In this document: piece after piece, positions 25,576 through 34,500 of the stretch
Layout of the letters: each line of letters begins with the position of its first letter
How positions within the stretch are numbered: the first letter of the stretch is position 1
Assembly: GCF_014054525.1 (NCBI RefSeq)
Contig: NZ_CP059564.1
Coordinates: 196,357 to 260,356 of the forward strand
Direction of reading: 5' to 3'
Length of the DNA: 64,000 nt
Source of the DNA: Alysiella filiformis
GTDB lineage: Bacteria; Pseudomonadota; Gammaproteobacteria; Burkholderiales; Neisseriaceae
Position numbers and translations under genes: made by a program
Notes under the pieces: model-generated
What the model saw: the letters and a program-made list of their open reading frames with translations, nothing else
Database searches by the model: none
Told to the model about the DNA's origin: nothing

Positions 25576-25599
25576 ATATGTTTAAAAATTTAAACATAT
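25576..25599. promoter_or_regulatory. Operator-like palindrome upstream of the OYE gene
   Basis: ATATGTTTAAA and TTTAAACATAT are perfect inverted 11-mers separated by AA, 22 bases upstream of the oxidoreductase ATG. An imperfect version (8 of 11 positions paired) lies at 27107-27130 just upstream of the arsR-family gene. Proposed binding site for that regulator. Confidence 0.6.
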
Positions 25600-25686
25600 T
25601 ATAAGCGATTTTTTAGGGAAGTCAAGAGTTTTCAGGCTGCCTGAAAGGAAAAAAGGTGTGGTATGCTCTACCAAAACTGTAATTTA

Positions 25687-26772
25687 TTAAAAATATTTAT
25701 TATAAATCAAACAAATAGAACAAAGCACCAATAATCCCAACACCATTTTTTGATGCCAATCCCAAAGCGATTGCCAGCGTAAATGATTATCTGGAATGTA
25801 ACCAAACATTTTATCAATCTGCCGATTGGTTCGCCATTTTTGTAAAATTTTCAAGACACGCACCCCCGTTATTAAACTACAAAACCAAGTGATAAAAAGC
25901 CAATTCCAAAACCCCAAATAATCAGGTTTTGAATATTCCAATATTAAAGAGCCAAACATCAAAATAATAGAAAAATAAATCGCATATTTTTGCCAAATAA
26001 ATAAATTAATTTGACTTTCAATACTACGCCAAATATGTTTTTTCATATCAATAAATAATTGATGATGATTGGAGGGCTGATAAAATTGAAAATAACCGTC
26101 AATTTCAATATTTTTTGATATTAAACCATATTTTTCATTGAGTTTTAATTCATTAATCTTATTGTCTATATCTTGACAAATATGTTTAACAGATTGTTCT
26201 CTAAAATTTTCATAAGTTTGATACCATTCCAAAAATTGAAAAAATCTTTTTTTGGATAAAAATAACCAAGAAAATATAGGATTAGAGCGAGTGCTAAATT
26301 TATTGTCTTTTGGTGTGGGAATACAGAAAGGCAACCAAGCTGATTTTGGAACATCTTTTAAATAAAGCGTTTGATTTGATGAAATGGTTATGGCAATTTC
26401 TATTGTTTGTTCATTTGGATTAACTGATAGAAATTCACGCATTTGTTTTATGGCAATTTTTTCTGACTTTATATCAATATTTCTTTTATTATAATCATAA
26501 AACCATTGATTAAAGCTTTCAAATTCTTCTGTATCAGATAATTCTAATTCGTTTTCTGGGTGTTGCTCAATAAAAGCGTCATCATCATAATCCACCAAAC
26601 GAATATTACAATGCCAATTCTGTACAATAATTTTTTGATGAGCAATATCAACCAAATGATATTCCACAACTTCGCCATAAATAGGAAAATGCCTATTTTC
26701 CCACTCTTCAAAAGAAAATAATTCGGCAAAATTGGTAAAATCTTTAATCAATTCATTATTATATTTAATCAT
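25687..26772 (-). CDS. Hypothetical membrane-anchored protein, 361 aa
   Basis: The first 240 residues are soluble, rich in acidic and aromatic residues ('ENELELSDTEEFESFNQWFYDYNKR'). Three hydrophobic segments follow near the C-terminus: residues about 262-280 ('YAIYFSIILMFGSLIL'), 290-308 and 340-358. The DNA is markedly AT-rich. It lies two bases after the arsR-family gene's stop in the same orientation, so both are likely one transcript. No family was recognised. Confidence 0.6.
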   Translation of the reverse strand: MIKYNNELIKDFTNFAELFSFEEWENRHFPIYGEVVEYHLVDIAHQKIIVQNWHCNIRLVDYDDDAFIEQHPENELELSDTEEFESFNQWFYDYNKRNIDIKSEKIAIKQMREFLSVNPNEQTIEIAITISSNQTLYLKDVPKSAWLPFCIPTPKDNKFSTRSNPIFSWLFLSKKRFFQFLEWYQTYENFREQSVKHICQDIDNKINELKLNEKYGLISKNIEIDGYFQFYQPSNHHQLFIDMKKHIWRSIESQINLFIWQKYAIYFSIILMFGSLILEYSKPDYLGFWNWLFITWFCSLITGVRVLKILQKWRTNRQIDKMFGYIPDNHLRWQSLWDWHQKMVLGLLVLCSICLIYNKYF

Positions 26773-26774
26773 AT

Positions 26775-27095
26775 TTAACCTTGATTACTCGGACAATATT
26801 TTTTCATCAATGCCACAAGTTCGCCCATTTTTTCAATTTCATCTTTCATCGCCAAACTGTAAAAGCGTTCTTTGCCGATTTGTTCTACGCTGACGGCATT
26901 GGCGGATAGCATAATTTTTAAATGGTGCGACACCGCAGGGCGAGACAAATGCAAATTTTCGGTAATGTCATTGACCCTCATCGCCCCATTTTCCAGCAAT
27001 AATTTTAAAATCAAATGGCGGTTTTCGTCCGAAAGCACGGTAAAAATGGGAATGCAGTCTTTGAGCAAGGTCATTGCGTGGGCTTGTTCGTTCAT
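26775..27095 (-). CDS. ArsR-family transcriptional regulator
   Basis: A 106-residue winged-helix protein: 'FTVLSDENRHLILKLLLENGAMRVNDITENLHLSRPAVSHHLKIML' is the classic ArsR helix-turn-helix, followed by the wing 'AVSVEQIGKERFYSL'. Only one cysteine is present, near the C-terminus (YCPSNQ), and the CxC metal site of arsenic or cadmium sensors is missing, so the signal is probably not a metal bound there. An operator-like site lies directly upstream (27107-27130) and a perfect version lies before the Old Yellow Enzyme gene, suggesting autoregulation plus control of that enzyme. Confidence 0.85.
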   Translation of the reverse strand: MNEQAHAMTLLKDCIPIFTVLSDENRHLILKLLLENGAMRVNDITENLHLSRPAVSHHLKIMLSANAVSVEQIGKERFYSLAMKDEIEKMGELVALMKKYCPSNQG

Positions 27096-27106
27096 ATTTT
27101 TGGATT

Positions 27107-27130
27107 ATGAGTTTAAAAATATCAACTGAT
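27107..27130. promoter_or_regulatory. Imperfect operator upstream of the arsR-family gene
   Basis: ATGAGTTTAAA-AA-TATCAACTGAT has the same arm length and spacer as the perfect palindrome at 25576-25599 and keeps the GTTTAAAAA core. It ends 12 bases from the regulator's ATG. Confidence 0.45.
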
Positions 27131-27254
27131 TATAAAGCGGTATAACCAAAAAATCAATTTAGAATTTTAACTTATAAAACAAATAAGAAAACAATATTTT
27201 TATATGATATATCAATCAATTATCATGTAAACTTCACAATCAGGAACCAACACC

Positions 27255-28991
27255 ATGACCACACTCAAACCCTCCGACAACGAACGCTTAAAAGCCCAAA
27301 GCGATTATTTGCACGGCACCATCAGCCAAGATTTGGGCGAACAGCTCACAGGCGGTTTTCAGGGCGACAATTTCCAGCTCATTCGCTTTCACGGCATGTA
27401 TGAGCAAGACGACCGCGACATTCGCGCCGAACGCCTTGAACAAAAATTGGAACCCAATAAAAATGTGATGTTGCGTTGCAGGCTGCCTGCTGGCATTATC
27501 TCGCCAAAACAATGGCTTGGCATTGACCAATTCGCCAGCGAACACACGCTCTACGGTTCAATCCGCCTGACCAATCGCCAAACCTTTCAATTTCATGGCG
27601 TGTTGAAACACAACATCAAGCCCATGCACCAATGGTTGCACCAACTCGGTTTGGACAGCATTGCCACCGCAGGCGATGTCAATCGCAATGTGCTTTGCAC
27701 GTCCAACCCAGTAGAAAGCAGCCTGCACCGCGAAGCCTATGAATGGGCAAAAAAAATCAGCGAAACCCTATTACCCAAAACAAAGGCTTATGCCGAAATT
27801 TGGCTGGACGGCGAAAAAGTCGCCAGCACCGAAACCACCGAACCCCACACCCTGCCTGAAAACGTGAAAAGTGGCGACAAAATTGAACCCGTGTTGGGCA
27901 AAAATTATCTGCCGCGCAAATTCAAAACCACCGTGGTCATTCCACCGCACAACGATGTGGATTTGCACGCCAACGATTTGAATTTTGTTGCCATTGGCGA
28001 AAATGGAAAATTGATTGGATTCAATGTGTTGGTAGGTGGCGGTTTGTCTATGGAACACGGCAACCACAAAACCTTTCCCAATACCGCCAAAGAATTCGGT
28101 TTCATCGGCTTGGACAAGGTTTTGGATTGTGCGGCGGCGGTGGTTTCCGTGCAACGCGATTGGGGCAACCGCAGCGACCGCAAAAACGCCAAAACCCGTT
28201 ATACCTTAATCAACAAAGGGTTAGATAATTTCATTGCCGAAGTGGAAAACCGCATGGGCGCGAAATTTGGCGCGATTCGCCCCTATCATTTCACGTCTCG
28301 TGGCGACCGCATTGGCTGGGTTCAGGGCGAAGACGGGCGTTGGCATTTGACTTTGTTTATTGAAAACGGGCGTTTGCTGGATTATCCGAATAAGCCTTTA
28401 AAAACAGGCATTCGCAAAATTGCCGAAATCCACACGGGCGATTTTCGTTTAACCGCCAATCAAAATTTAATCGTGGCAAATATTCCCGAAAATCAAAAAG
28501 ATGTGATTGAACACATTGCGCGTGAACACGGTTTAATCAGCGACAGCATGACCCGACAACGTGAAAATTCAATGGCTTGTGTTTCCTTGCCCACTTGCCC
28601 CTTGGCGATGGCGGAAGCGGAACGGTTTTTACCGCAATTTGTTGATAAAATTGATGAAATGATGGCAAAAAACCAAATGCAACACGAACACATTGTTTTG
28701 CGCGTTACAGGCTGCCCCAACGGTTGCGGACGGGCGATGTTGGCGGAAATCGGTTTGGTGGGCAAAGCGGTGGGACGCTACAACTTGCACGTTGGCGGCA
28801 ACCGCGAAGGCACACGCATTCCGCGTTTGTTCAAGGAAAACATCACGGAAGACGAGATTTTGGCGATTTTGGATAATTGGATAGCCTCTTGGTCAAAAAA
28901 TCGTTTGGCAGATGAAGGATTTGGCGATTTTGCGATTCGCACGAATATTGTGAAACCTGTGTTGAACGCGCCGAATGATTTTTGGCAGTAA
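27255..28991 (+). CDS. cysI: Sulfite reductase hemoprotein subunit CysI
   Basis: A 578-residue siroheme [4Fe-4S] enzyme reducing sulfite to sulfide with electrons from CysJ. The two halves are duplicated in fold; '[13 protein letters not shown]' and '[16 protein letters not shown]' bind siroheme. The cluster cysteines are in '[19 protein letters not shown]' (C-X5-C) and '[20 protein letters not shown]' (C-X3-C). Complete. The ribosome site is weak (CAGGAACC). It lies 4.8 kb beyond cysJ, separated by unrelated genes, whereas the two are normally adjacent. Confidence 0.96.
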   Translation: MTTLKPSDNERLKAQSDYLHGTISQDLGEQLTGGFQGDNFQLIRFHGMYEQDDRDIRAERLEQKLEPNKNVMLRCRLPAGIISPKQWLGIDQFASEHTLYGSIRLTNRQTFQFHGVLKHNIKPMHQWLHQLGLDSIATAGDVNRNVLCTSNPVESSLHREAYEWAKKISETLLPKTKAYAEIWLDGEKVASTETTEPHTLPENVKSGDKIEPVLGKNYLPRKFKTTVVIPPHNDVDLHANDLNFVAIGENGKLIGFNVLVGGGLSMEHGNHKTFPNTAKEFGFIGLDKVLDCAAAVVSVQRDWGNRSDRKNAKTRYTLINKGLDNFIAEVENRMGAKFGAIRPYHFTSRGDRIGWVQGEDGRWHLTLFIENGRLLDYPNKPLKTGIRKIAEIHTGDFRLTANQNLIVANIPENQKDVIEHIAREHGLISDSMTRQRENSMACVSLPTCPLAMAEAERFLPQFVDKIDEMMAKNQMQHEHIVLRVTGCPNGCGRAMLAEIGLVGKAVGRYNLHVGGNREGTRIPRLFKENITEDEILAILDNWIASWSKNRLADEGFGDFAIRTNIVKPVLNAPNDFWQ

Positions 28992-29036
28992 ATTTGTTTT
29001 CAGGCTGCCTGTAAAATACACGATAATTTTACCAGC

Positions 29037-29097
29037 AAGTACCACGCACCAAATCATTCAAATGATTTGATAATTTGGTGCGTGGTACGCACCCTAC
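29037..29097. repeat. GTAG-foot hairpin pair (GGTGCGT type)
   Basis: A long inverted repeat in which GTACCACGCACCAAAT faces ATTTGGTGCGTGGTAC, with a complete GTAG-foot hairpin on the right arm (ending CACCCTAC) and a truncated left arm. Located just after cysI. Confidence 0.6.
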
Positions 29098-29151
29098 ATG
29101 AAGTTTGTTGTGTCCTTTTAGGCTGCCTGAAAAAAGGGTGTGATACTGCGA

Positions 29152-29727
29152 TTACAATAATTTTCCTGTAACCAATTCTTTAAAATATTTATCGAACTTA
29201 TCTATTTTTCTAGCAGTATATCGCCATTGTCGGATTTGTACTAAAAATTCAAATAGTGTACCCATCTTCTTGATTTCATCTGTATTGCCGTCCCATTCAT
29301 AGACCATATCGTCATCATCATTGGCAAACATAAAATATTTATGAATATGCTCATTCACATTTGCAAAAATAAAGAATTTCTTCTCTTCAAAATCTATTTT
29401 CCCAAATAATTTAATGATGTTTTGGGCAAAATCGCCAAAATCCACTTCATCATCATAGATTTCATTCATGCTTTGTCTGTATTCATCAGTAAAATATTCT
29501 TCGCCACCTTTACGATAAACATAAATATCATCTCCATCTAATAATCCACCAGAATGTTTGCCCATTGTCATTAAAAATTCTTTAAATTGTCCACGAATGG
29601 GCAAATTGTATTTTTGTTCAATTTTTTTAATTTCCTTTTCGGTGTATCCTTGAATCATTTCTGGATATTCAACAAATCCGTCATATTCGCTTTTGACGCT
29701 TAATAAATTTTTGATTAAATCATTCAT
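29152..29727 (-). CDS. SMI1/KNR4 (SUKH) family protein
   Basis: A 191-residue protein with the SUKH pattern: 'GYTEKEIKKIEQKYNLPIRGQFKEFLMTMGKHSGG', then 'FANVNEHIHKYFMFANDDDDMVYEWDG'. In bacteria these are mostly immunity proteins against polymorphic toxins. No toxin gene was recognised beside it, though the large unknown gene just upstream is in the same orientation. AT-rich, consistent with transfer. An orphan immunity gene is a reasonable reading. Confidence 0.75.
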   Translation of the reverse strand: MNDLIKNLLSVKSEYDGFVEYPEMIQGYTEKEIKKIEQKYNLPIRGQFKEFLMTMGKHSGGLLDGDDIYVYRKGGEEYFTDEYRQSMNEIYDDEVDFGDFAQNIIKLFGKIDFEEKKFFIFANVNEHIHKYFMFANDDDDMVYEWDGNTDEIKKMGTLFEFLVQIRQWRYTARKIDKFDKYFKELVTGKLL

Positions 29728-29815
29728 GGTTGAAATTTCCTATTAGAGATGATGATTTGTGTAGCTTAATTCAAAATAAAATGATGGGCAAATGATTTTC
29801 AGGCTGCCTGCCATT

Positions 29816-29896
29816 TGTCCCCTACCCATTTGGCGAGGCGTGGCACGTTGGGTCTCTAACCCCACCCTCCCCCTTTCTTTCATAGAGGGAGAGAGT
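29816..29896. repeat. Degenerate CCCTCTCC-type repeat
   Basis: A decayed inverted arrangement: GTCCCCTACCCATTTGGCGA on the left, and CCCCACCCTCCCCCTTTC followed by GAGGGAGAGAGTAGG on the right, flanked by DUS on both sides. Less regular than the other copies. Confidence 0.4.
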
Positions 29897-29926
29897 AGGT
29901 TGATGGCAATTCAGGCTGCCTGAAAC

Positions 29927-32680
29927 CTATTGGCAATACACATCGTTCTCATAGCGCAAATCGTCCTGCGTCTGCACATCAAAAATCACCACCGCATTTG
30001 CCGCCCGCAAACCGTCAAATAATGGCTCACGACAATACAAACCGTTGGCTGCCCGAATGCTCATCCTGCCACGACTTTTGTCTTTGATTTTCACGGTAAC
30101 ATATTGATTATCAAAATAATGAATAGCTTCAATCTCGTGCTGACCTGTAAACGCTGTTTTGGGCAATTTTTGTTGCAACACAAACACCGCATCGCTTACC
30201 GAAACGGCGTTATTGCCAATATTTTCTGCCGTTTGGCTATGGGCGGTTGTGGCGGGTGCTGCGGTGGGCGTGGTTTGCGGTTTCAGGCTGCCTGAAACGG
30301 TTGGCTCGGCAACTGGCGCGGGTTTGGGTTTACTTGTTCGCCAATCCGATACACACGTTTTAATGCCAAAAATCACCACCATTGCCACCGCCCATTTTGC
30401 CCATTTGTGCCAAGCTGGGGGTTCGTCAGTCGCATAATCGTCATCGTCTTCAATGATGCCGTCAAGCTTTTCATATTGTTTATTTTTATCAATCAGATAA
30501 GTGTAATCCTGATTTTTGTGGCGCAACAAATAATCAATGACCCAAAATTGCACGCTAATAAACTTATCTTCATCTTGGCTGGGCAAAGTGCCATTGTCCA
30601 AATAAGTTTTTAAAAGCTGTTCGGCAATTTTATCGCCTTGTTCGTAGGCGGTTTGGAGCGGACGGCGAGCCAGCCATTTTTGTGCTTTGGGATTTTGTGC
30701 GTACGCCTTGACCGCCTCATTAATCGCCAAAGGCGAACAGCCTTCATTGGTCAAAACCAAATTGAAATTGACCATTTCTTTTCGTAAAAAATCTTTAAAC
30801 AAGATGGGCACAAGGCTAGGGCAATCCAAAGCCAACTTGGTTTGCCAACGCAAAGCACGACCATCGCCCAGTTTTGCCGCATAATTCAGCCAAAAAAGTC
30901 CTTCTTCAATGGTTTGCGGAACGTGTTTGCCCGTCAAATACAAAATTGCCAAATACAATAAAGCGGTTGTGTTATGGGGGTATTGTGTTGTTTTTCCTTC
31001 GCTTTCCAACAATTTACACAATGAAACATCGCCTTGTTGCAATAAAAATTGCACCAAACTCGCCGTCTGCGTGGGCGATAACTGGGGCTGTTTTAAGGCT
31101 GCCAAAACTTTGGGCAAAGGCTTGGTTTTGGGTAAATTGGCAGCCTGAAACGCTTTTTCCAAATCTGGCAAAAACGGGCTTAAATCCCATTTTTTCAGAG
31201 CTTGATACAAACTGGGCGGCAACTGGTCTTTGGCGAGACTGGCGCGGGTTTCGGGGTCTTGAAATTCATTTAAATCATATATTTCCATCCAGCGCGGATA
31301 ATCTTTTTGGGCAGCGTTTCGCAAGCGAATCAGAAAACTGGGTTTGCCTGTTTCGGGCGGTTCAGGCTGCCTGAAATCGTTGGGATTGTGTGGTGGCGCA
31401 TTGGGGTTAAATAATTTGGCAAGCACATCGCTTTGTGGCGTGAGCAATTCCTCGTAATTTTCCCAAAAACGACTGGCTTTTTCGCTGGGCAAATGCGCCC
31501 ACATCGGCACAATTTCTTGAATGAAATCTTTTGGGTTAGCAATCCATTTTTGGTAATACTCGGTATGCGCCCAAAATTTTGCAGGCAAAATCATCGCTTC
31601 ATCATTATCATCATTGATAATAATCGGGAAAATCGGCAAAGTCAGCATTGCATCAGGCAAATGCGGTCGCCACACAAATATCGTCTTGGCATAAAGCGAC
31701 ATGACGGTTGTTGGCGGTGCAGGCAATTCGCTTGAAAAACGGGTGCGTTCGTTTTGTAGGTGCTGGGCGTATTGTTTGAGCTTTGGCGGAATGTCATCAG
31801 GAATTTGTTTTTTAAATGACAACAAAGTTTGGGCAAGTTCGTGCAATAAATGCGGTGGCGTACGCCCTGATTTGTCATAAATAATCTCGGCAGGGCAACT
31901 GGCGGGATTATCTGCTTCAAAAAGCATATTGTTGGCTTGCACCAACGCGCCCCACACCACGCGACCTTTTTGGTAAAGCGTTGGCACAGCTTTGATTTGG
32001 CTCATCAACTCATCGCCAAACAGCCATTTGGGCGGCAAAATCTGCAAATAACTTTGCCAATGTGCCGACAAATCTTGACAGGCAGCCTGCAAATCAAACG
32101 GCAAAGATTGAAACGCAGGTGGCACAACTTCGTCTGGGGCGAAATTCGCATGATTGCCCGTGATGGTGGAAAAATAAACCGATTTTTCAGGCTCATCATA
32201 TTCAGGAAACAGGCGTTCAAAAATGGCAACAAGCGGAAAATGTTGATAAATATCATTGGCACGATGATAGGTAGCAACAAAACGGTATTCTGGCACGGGC
32301 GGCATAATATGAGCCATTGCGGGATTTTCAGCGATGTGGCTTTCGTAAGTCTGCCAAATGGGTGCAACGCCCGCCAAACGTCCGCGCATTTCACCACAAT
32401 AAAATGCCAATAAAACCAAAAAATGACTGTTTTCAGGTTTTCTGTTGGCTAAAAATGTTTCTCGTTCAAGGGTTTGGCTTTCACGAATGCGGTCTAACAT
32501 GGCATCAATGCGCTTTAAACTGGCAAGGGTGTAATCCAGTTTGCAGGCTTTGATTTCGCGTTCAAACAGCCAGCCTGTTTTTGCTGTGCCGTTGAGAAAA
32601 GCATGAAGTGTCCCCAAAACTTCATCATTGATTTGGGTGGTGTTGTATTCTGCTAAAAAATCTTTTGAAAATAGAGACAT
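29927..32680 (-). CDS. Large hypothetical protein, 917 aa, one TM near the C-terminus
   Basis: No known family covers this protein. The first 740 residues appear cytoplasmic and helical; one segment ('NTTALLYLAILYLTG.......EEGLFWLNYAAKLGDGRALRW', around 575-620) looks like a Sel1/TPR-type repeat. A single TM ('WAVAMVVIFGIKTCVSDW', about 755-772) follows an acidic patch (IIEDDDDYATDE). A Pro/Thr/Ala-rich linker with a DUS-encoded 'SGSLK' then leads to a C-terminal domain of about 100 residues, probably periplasmic. The start is abutted by three 10-bp direct repeats instead of a ribosome site. A cytoplasmic scaffold or signalling protein is possible, but this is a guess. Confidence 0.65.
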   Translation of the reverse strand: MSLFSKDFLAEYNTTQINDEVLGTLHAFLNGTAKTGWLFEREIKACKLDYTLASLKRIDAMLDRIRESQTLERETFLANRKPENSHFLVLLAFYCGEMRGRLAGVAPIWQTYESHIAENPAMAHIMPPVPEYRFVATYHRANDIYQHFPLVAIFERLFPEYDEPEKSVYFSTITGNHANFAPDEVVPPAFQSLPFDLQAACQDLSAHWQSYLQILPPKWLFGDELMSQIKAVPTLYQKGRVVWGALVQANNMLFEADNPASCPAEIIYDKSGRTPPHLLHELAQTLLSFKKQIPDDIPPKLKQYAQHLQNERTRFSSELPAPPTTVMSLYAKTIFVWRPHLPDAMLTLPIFPIIINDDNDEAMILPAKFWAHTEYYQKWIANPKDFIQEIVPMWAHLPSEKASRFWENYEELLTPQSDVLAKLFNPNAPPHNPNDFRQPEPPETGKPSFLIRLRNAAQKDYPRWMEIYDLNEFQDPETRASLAKDQLPPSLYQALKKWDLSPFLPDLEKAFQAANLPKTKPLPKVLAALKQPQLSPTQTASLVQFLLQQGDVSLCKLLESEGKTTQYPHNTTALLYLAILYLTGKHVPQTIEEGLFWLNYAAKLGDGRALRWQTKLALDCPSLVPILFKDFLRKEMVNFNLVLTNEGCSPLAINEAVKAYAQNPKAQKWLARRPLQTAYEQGDKIAEQLLKTYLDNGTLPSQDEDKFISVQFWVIDYLLRHKNQDYTYLIDKNKQYEKLDGIIEDDDDYATDEPPAWHKWAKWAVAMVVIFGIKTCVSDWRTSKPKPAPVAEPTVSGSLKPQTTPTAAPATTAHSQTAENIGNNAVSVSDAVFVLQQKLPKTAFTGQHEIEAIHYFDNQYVTVKIKDKSRGRMSIRAANGLYCREPLFDGLRAANAVVIFDVQTQDDLRYENDVYCQ

Positions 32681-32710
32681 GATGATAATTGATGATAATT
32701 GATGATAATC
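32681..32710. repeat. Three tandem copies of GATGATAATT
   Basis: A 10-bp unit, the third copy ending in C, directly upstream of the 917-residue protein's ATG. It occupies the place where the ribosome site should be. Confidence 0.85.
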
Positions 32711-32751
32711 AAGAAAATATGAATTATACCGTATTTAGGAAGGGCTGCCTG

Positions 32752-32795
32752 AAAAAAAAACACCGTTTAATTATTGAAATTAAACGGTTTTTTTA
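32752..32795. terminator. Terminator downstream of the pirin gene
   Basis: Stem CCGTTTAATT (32763-32772) with AATTAAACGG (32778-32787), five-base loop, A-run on the left and seven T on the right. On the minus strand it ends the pirin transcript; on the plus strand it would also work. Confidence 0.8.
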
Positions 32796-32836
32796 TATTT
32801 TCTGGACGCGAAGTCCTTTTCAGGCTGCCTGAAACA

Positions 32837-33568
32837 TCATTGTTGCGTGTGCGTGGCAAGATTCATCGGCACGTCCATCAACAAAATTTCGGCATCGCCA
32901 ATGGCTTGTACGTCAAAATTTGCCGTATCCCAAATGCCCAAGCCGTCTCGTTCGTTCAAATCCACGCCTGCGATTTTGGCTTTGCCTTTAATCACAAAGG
33001 CATACACGCCATTTTCGGCTTGTTTGATGGTGTAGGTTTGCTGATGTGAATCGCGGAAATTCGCCAATGAAAACCATGCGTCTTGATGAATCCACACGCC
33101 ATCATCATCGGGATTGGGCGACACAATTTGTTGAAAATCATTGATTTTTTGCTTTTCGGCAATGTTTTGCTGTTGATAGCGCGGTGCGACACGATTTTGG
33201 CGCGGCAGCACCCAAATCTGCAAAAATTGTACGGGCGTGTCGGGGTTGGGATTCATTTCGCTGTGGGTAATGCCTGTGCCTGCCGACATGACTTGCACTT
33301 CGCCATGGCGAATCACGCTGCCGTTGCCCATGCTGTCGCGGTGCGCCAAATCGCCCGATAGGGGTATGGAGATGATTTCCATGTCGCGGTGTGGGTGCGT
33401 GCCAAAGCCTTGATTGCCAATAACAAAATCATCGTTCAACACGCGCAATACGCCAAAATTCATGCGTTCGGGGTCGTAATAATTGGCGAAACTGAATGTG
33501 TGGTGGCTTTTCAGCCAGCCGTGATTGGCGAAACTGCGTGTATCGGCTGCGTGGTAAAGGGTTTGCAT
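32837..33568 (-). CDS. Pirin family protein
   Basis: A 243-residue double-cupin protein. I start at MQTLYHAADTRSFANHGWLKSHHTF, where pirin homology begins; the longer frame has no ribosome site. Metal ligands are in 'FGTHPHRDMEIIS' and 'AGTGITHSEMNP', as in E. coli YhhW, which has quercetin dioxygenase activity in vitro. The cellular role in bacteria is not settled. It is a single gene. Confidence 0.9.
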   Translation of the reverse strand: MQTLYHAADTRSFANHGWLKSHHTFSFANYYDPERMNFGVLRVLNDDFVIGNQGFGTHPHRDMEIISIPLSGDLAHRDSMGNGSVIRHGEVQVMSAGTGITHSEMNPNPDTPVQFLQIWVLPRQNRVAPRYQQQNIAEKQKINDFQQIVSPNPDDDGVWIHQDAWFSLANFRDSHQQTYTIKQAENGVYAFVIKGKAKIAGVDLNERDGLGIWDTANFDVQAIGDAEILLMDVPMNLATHTQQ

Positions 33569-33681
33569 GATGAAATCCTTTGTGTGATTGATTGAGAATC
33601 TGCATTGTATGTTTTCTTCAAAAATCAATAAATGGGGCGATTTTCAAAACTGTTTTTCCCAACAAGAAACACCAATCCCAT

Positions 33682-34407
33682 TCAGGCTGCCTGAAACAGC
33701 ATTTCACGCACAATGGGGCGCGTTAAAGGCTGGGCATTGTATTGCCGCAAATGGTCTTTAAAATCACGCAAATTCATCAACTGTGAGCCGAATTGTCGCA
33801 AATGGTCGGTATCTTGCTGGCAATCAATCAAGCGTATGCCGCATTCGCGCAAAAAGGGGACGGCATGGGCAAATGCCATTTGTGATGCGTTGGCTTGGCG
33901 AGAAAACATGGATTCTCCATAAAACACGCTGCCAATTTGCACGCCATACAAGCCGCCTGCCAATGCCCAATCGCCATTTTCAGGCAGCCAGCATTCAAAT
34001 GAATGGGCATGTCCCATGCGGTGTAGGGCGCGGTAGGCTGCCTGAAAACGCGCACTTATCCACGAACCGCCCTGCCCTGCGCGCTTGATGGTGGCACATT
34101 GTTCAATCACATCATCAAAACAATGGTTTACGGTAATTTTATGGGCTTGGCGGCGCAAGGTTTTTTGCAGCGATTGGCGAATGTGCAACTTTTCAGGCAG
34201 CAACACCGCGCGTGGGTTTTGCGTGAACCAATACACGCGGTTTTCATCGTCTTCATACCACGGAAACGCACCGTGTGGATAGGCGGCTAAAAGGTGTTGC
34301 GGTTCAATGGTTTCGGTCAGGCAAATTAAGCCATCGTGAGGGTCGTTGGGGCTGCGATAGGGGGAAAAATCGGGGATTTGGTTGGCGGTGTACAGATAAA
34401 TGGTCAT
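33682..34407 (-). CDS. aat: Leucyl/phenylalanyl-tRNA-protein transferase
   Basis: A 241-residue enzyme that adds Leu or Phe to proteins with N-terminal Lys or Arg, marking them for ClpSAP degradation. 'LLAAYPHGAFPWYEDD' and 'WFTQNPRAVLLPEKLHI' near the N-terminus, 'GSWISARFQAAYRALHRMGHAHSFECW' and 'GVQIGSVFYGESMFSRQANASQMAF' are the family's blocks. The last residues (LFQAA) come from a DUS that overlaps the gene end. Complete. Confidence 0.95.
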   Translation of the reverse strand: MTIYLYTANQIPDFSPYRSPNDPHDGLICLTETIEPQHLLAAYPHGAFPWYEDDENRVYWFTQNPRAVLLPEKLHIRQSLQKTLRRQAHKITVNHCFDDVIEQCATIKRAGQGGSWISARFQAAYRALHRMGHAHSFECWLPENGDWALAGGLYGVQIGSVFYGESMFSRQANASQMAFAHAVPFLRECGIRLIDCQQDTDHLRQFGSQLMNLRDFKDHLRQYNAQPLTRPIVREMLFQAA

Positions 34408-34500
34408 GGTTTTTCAATGATTTGGTGTTGATTGATGTTTTCAGGCAGCCTGAAAACGCAATCATCACGTTTCAGGCTGCCTGAATATTCAAAAAATCAT

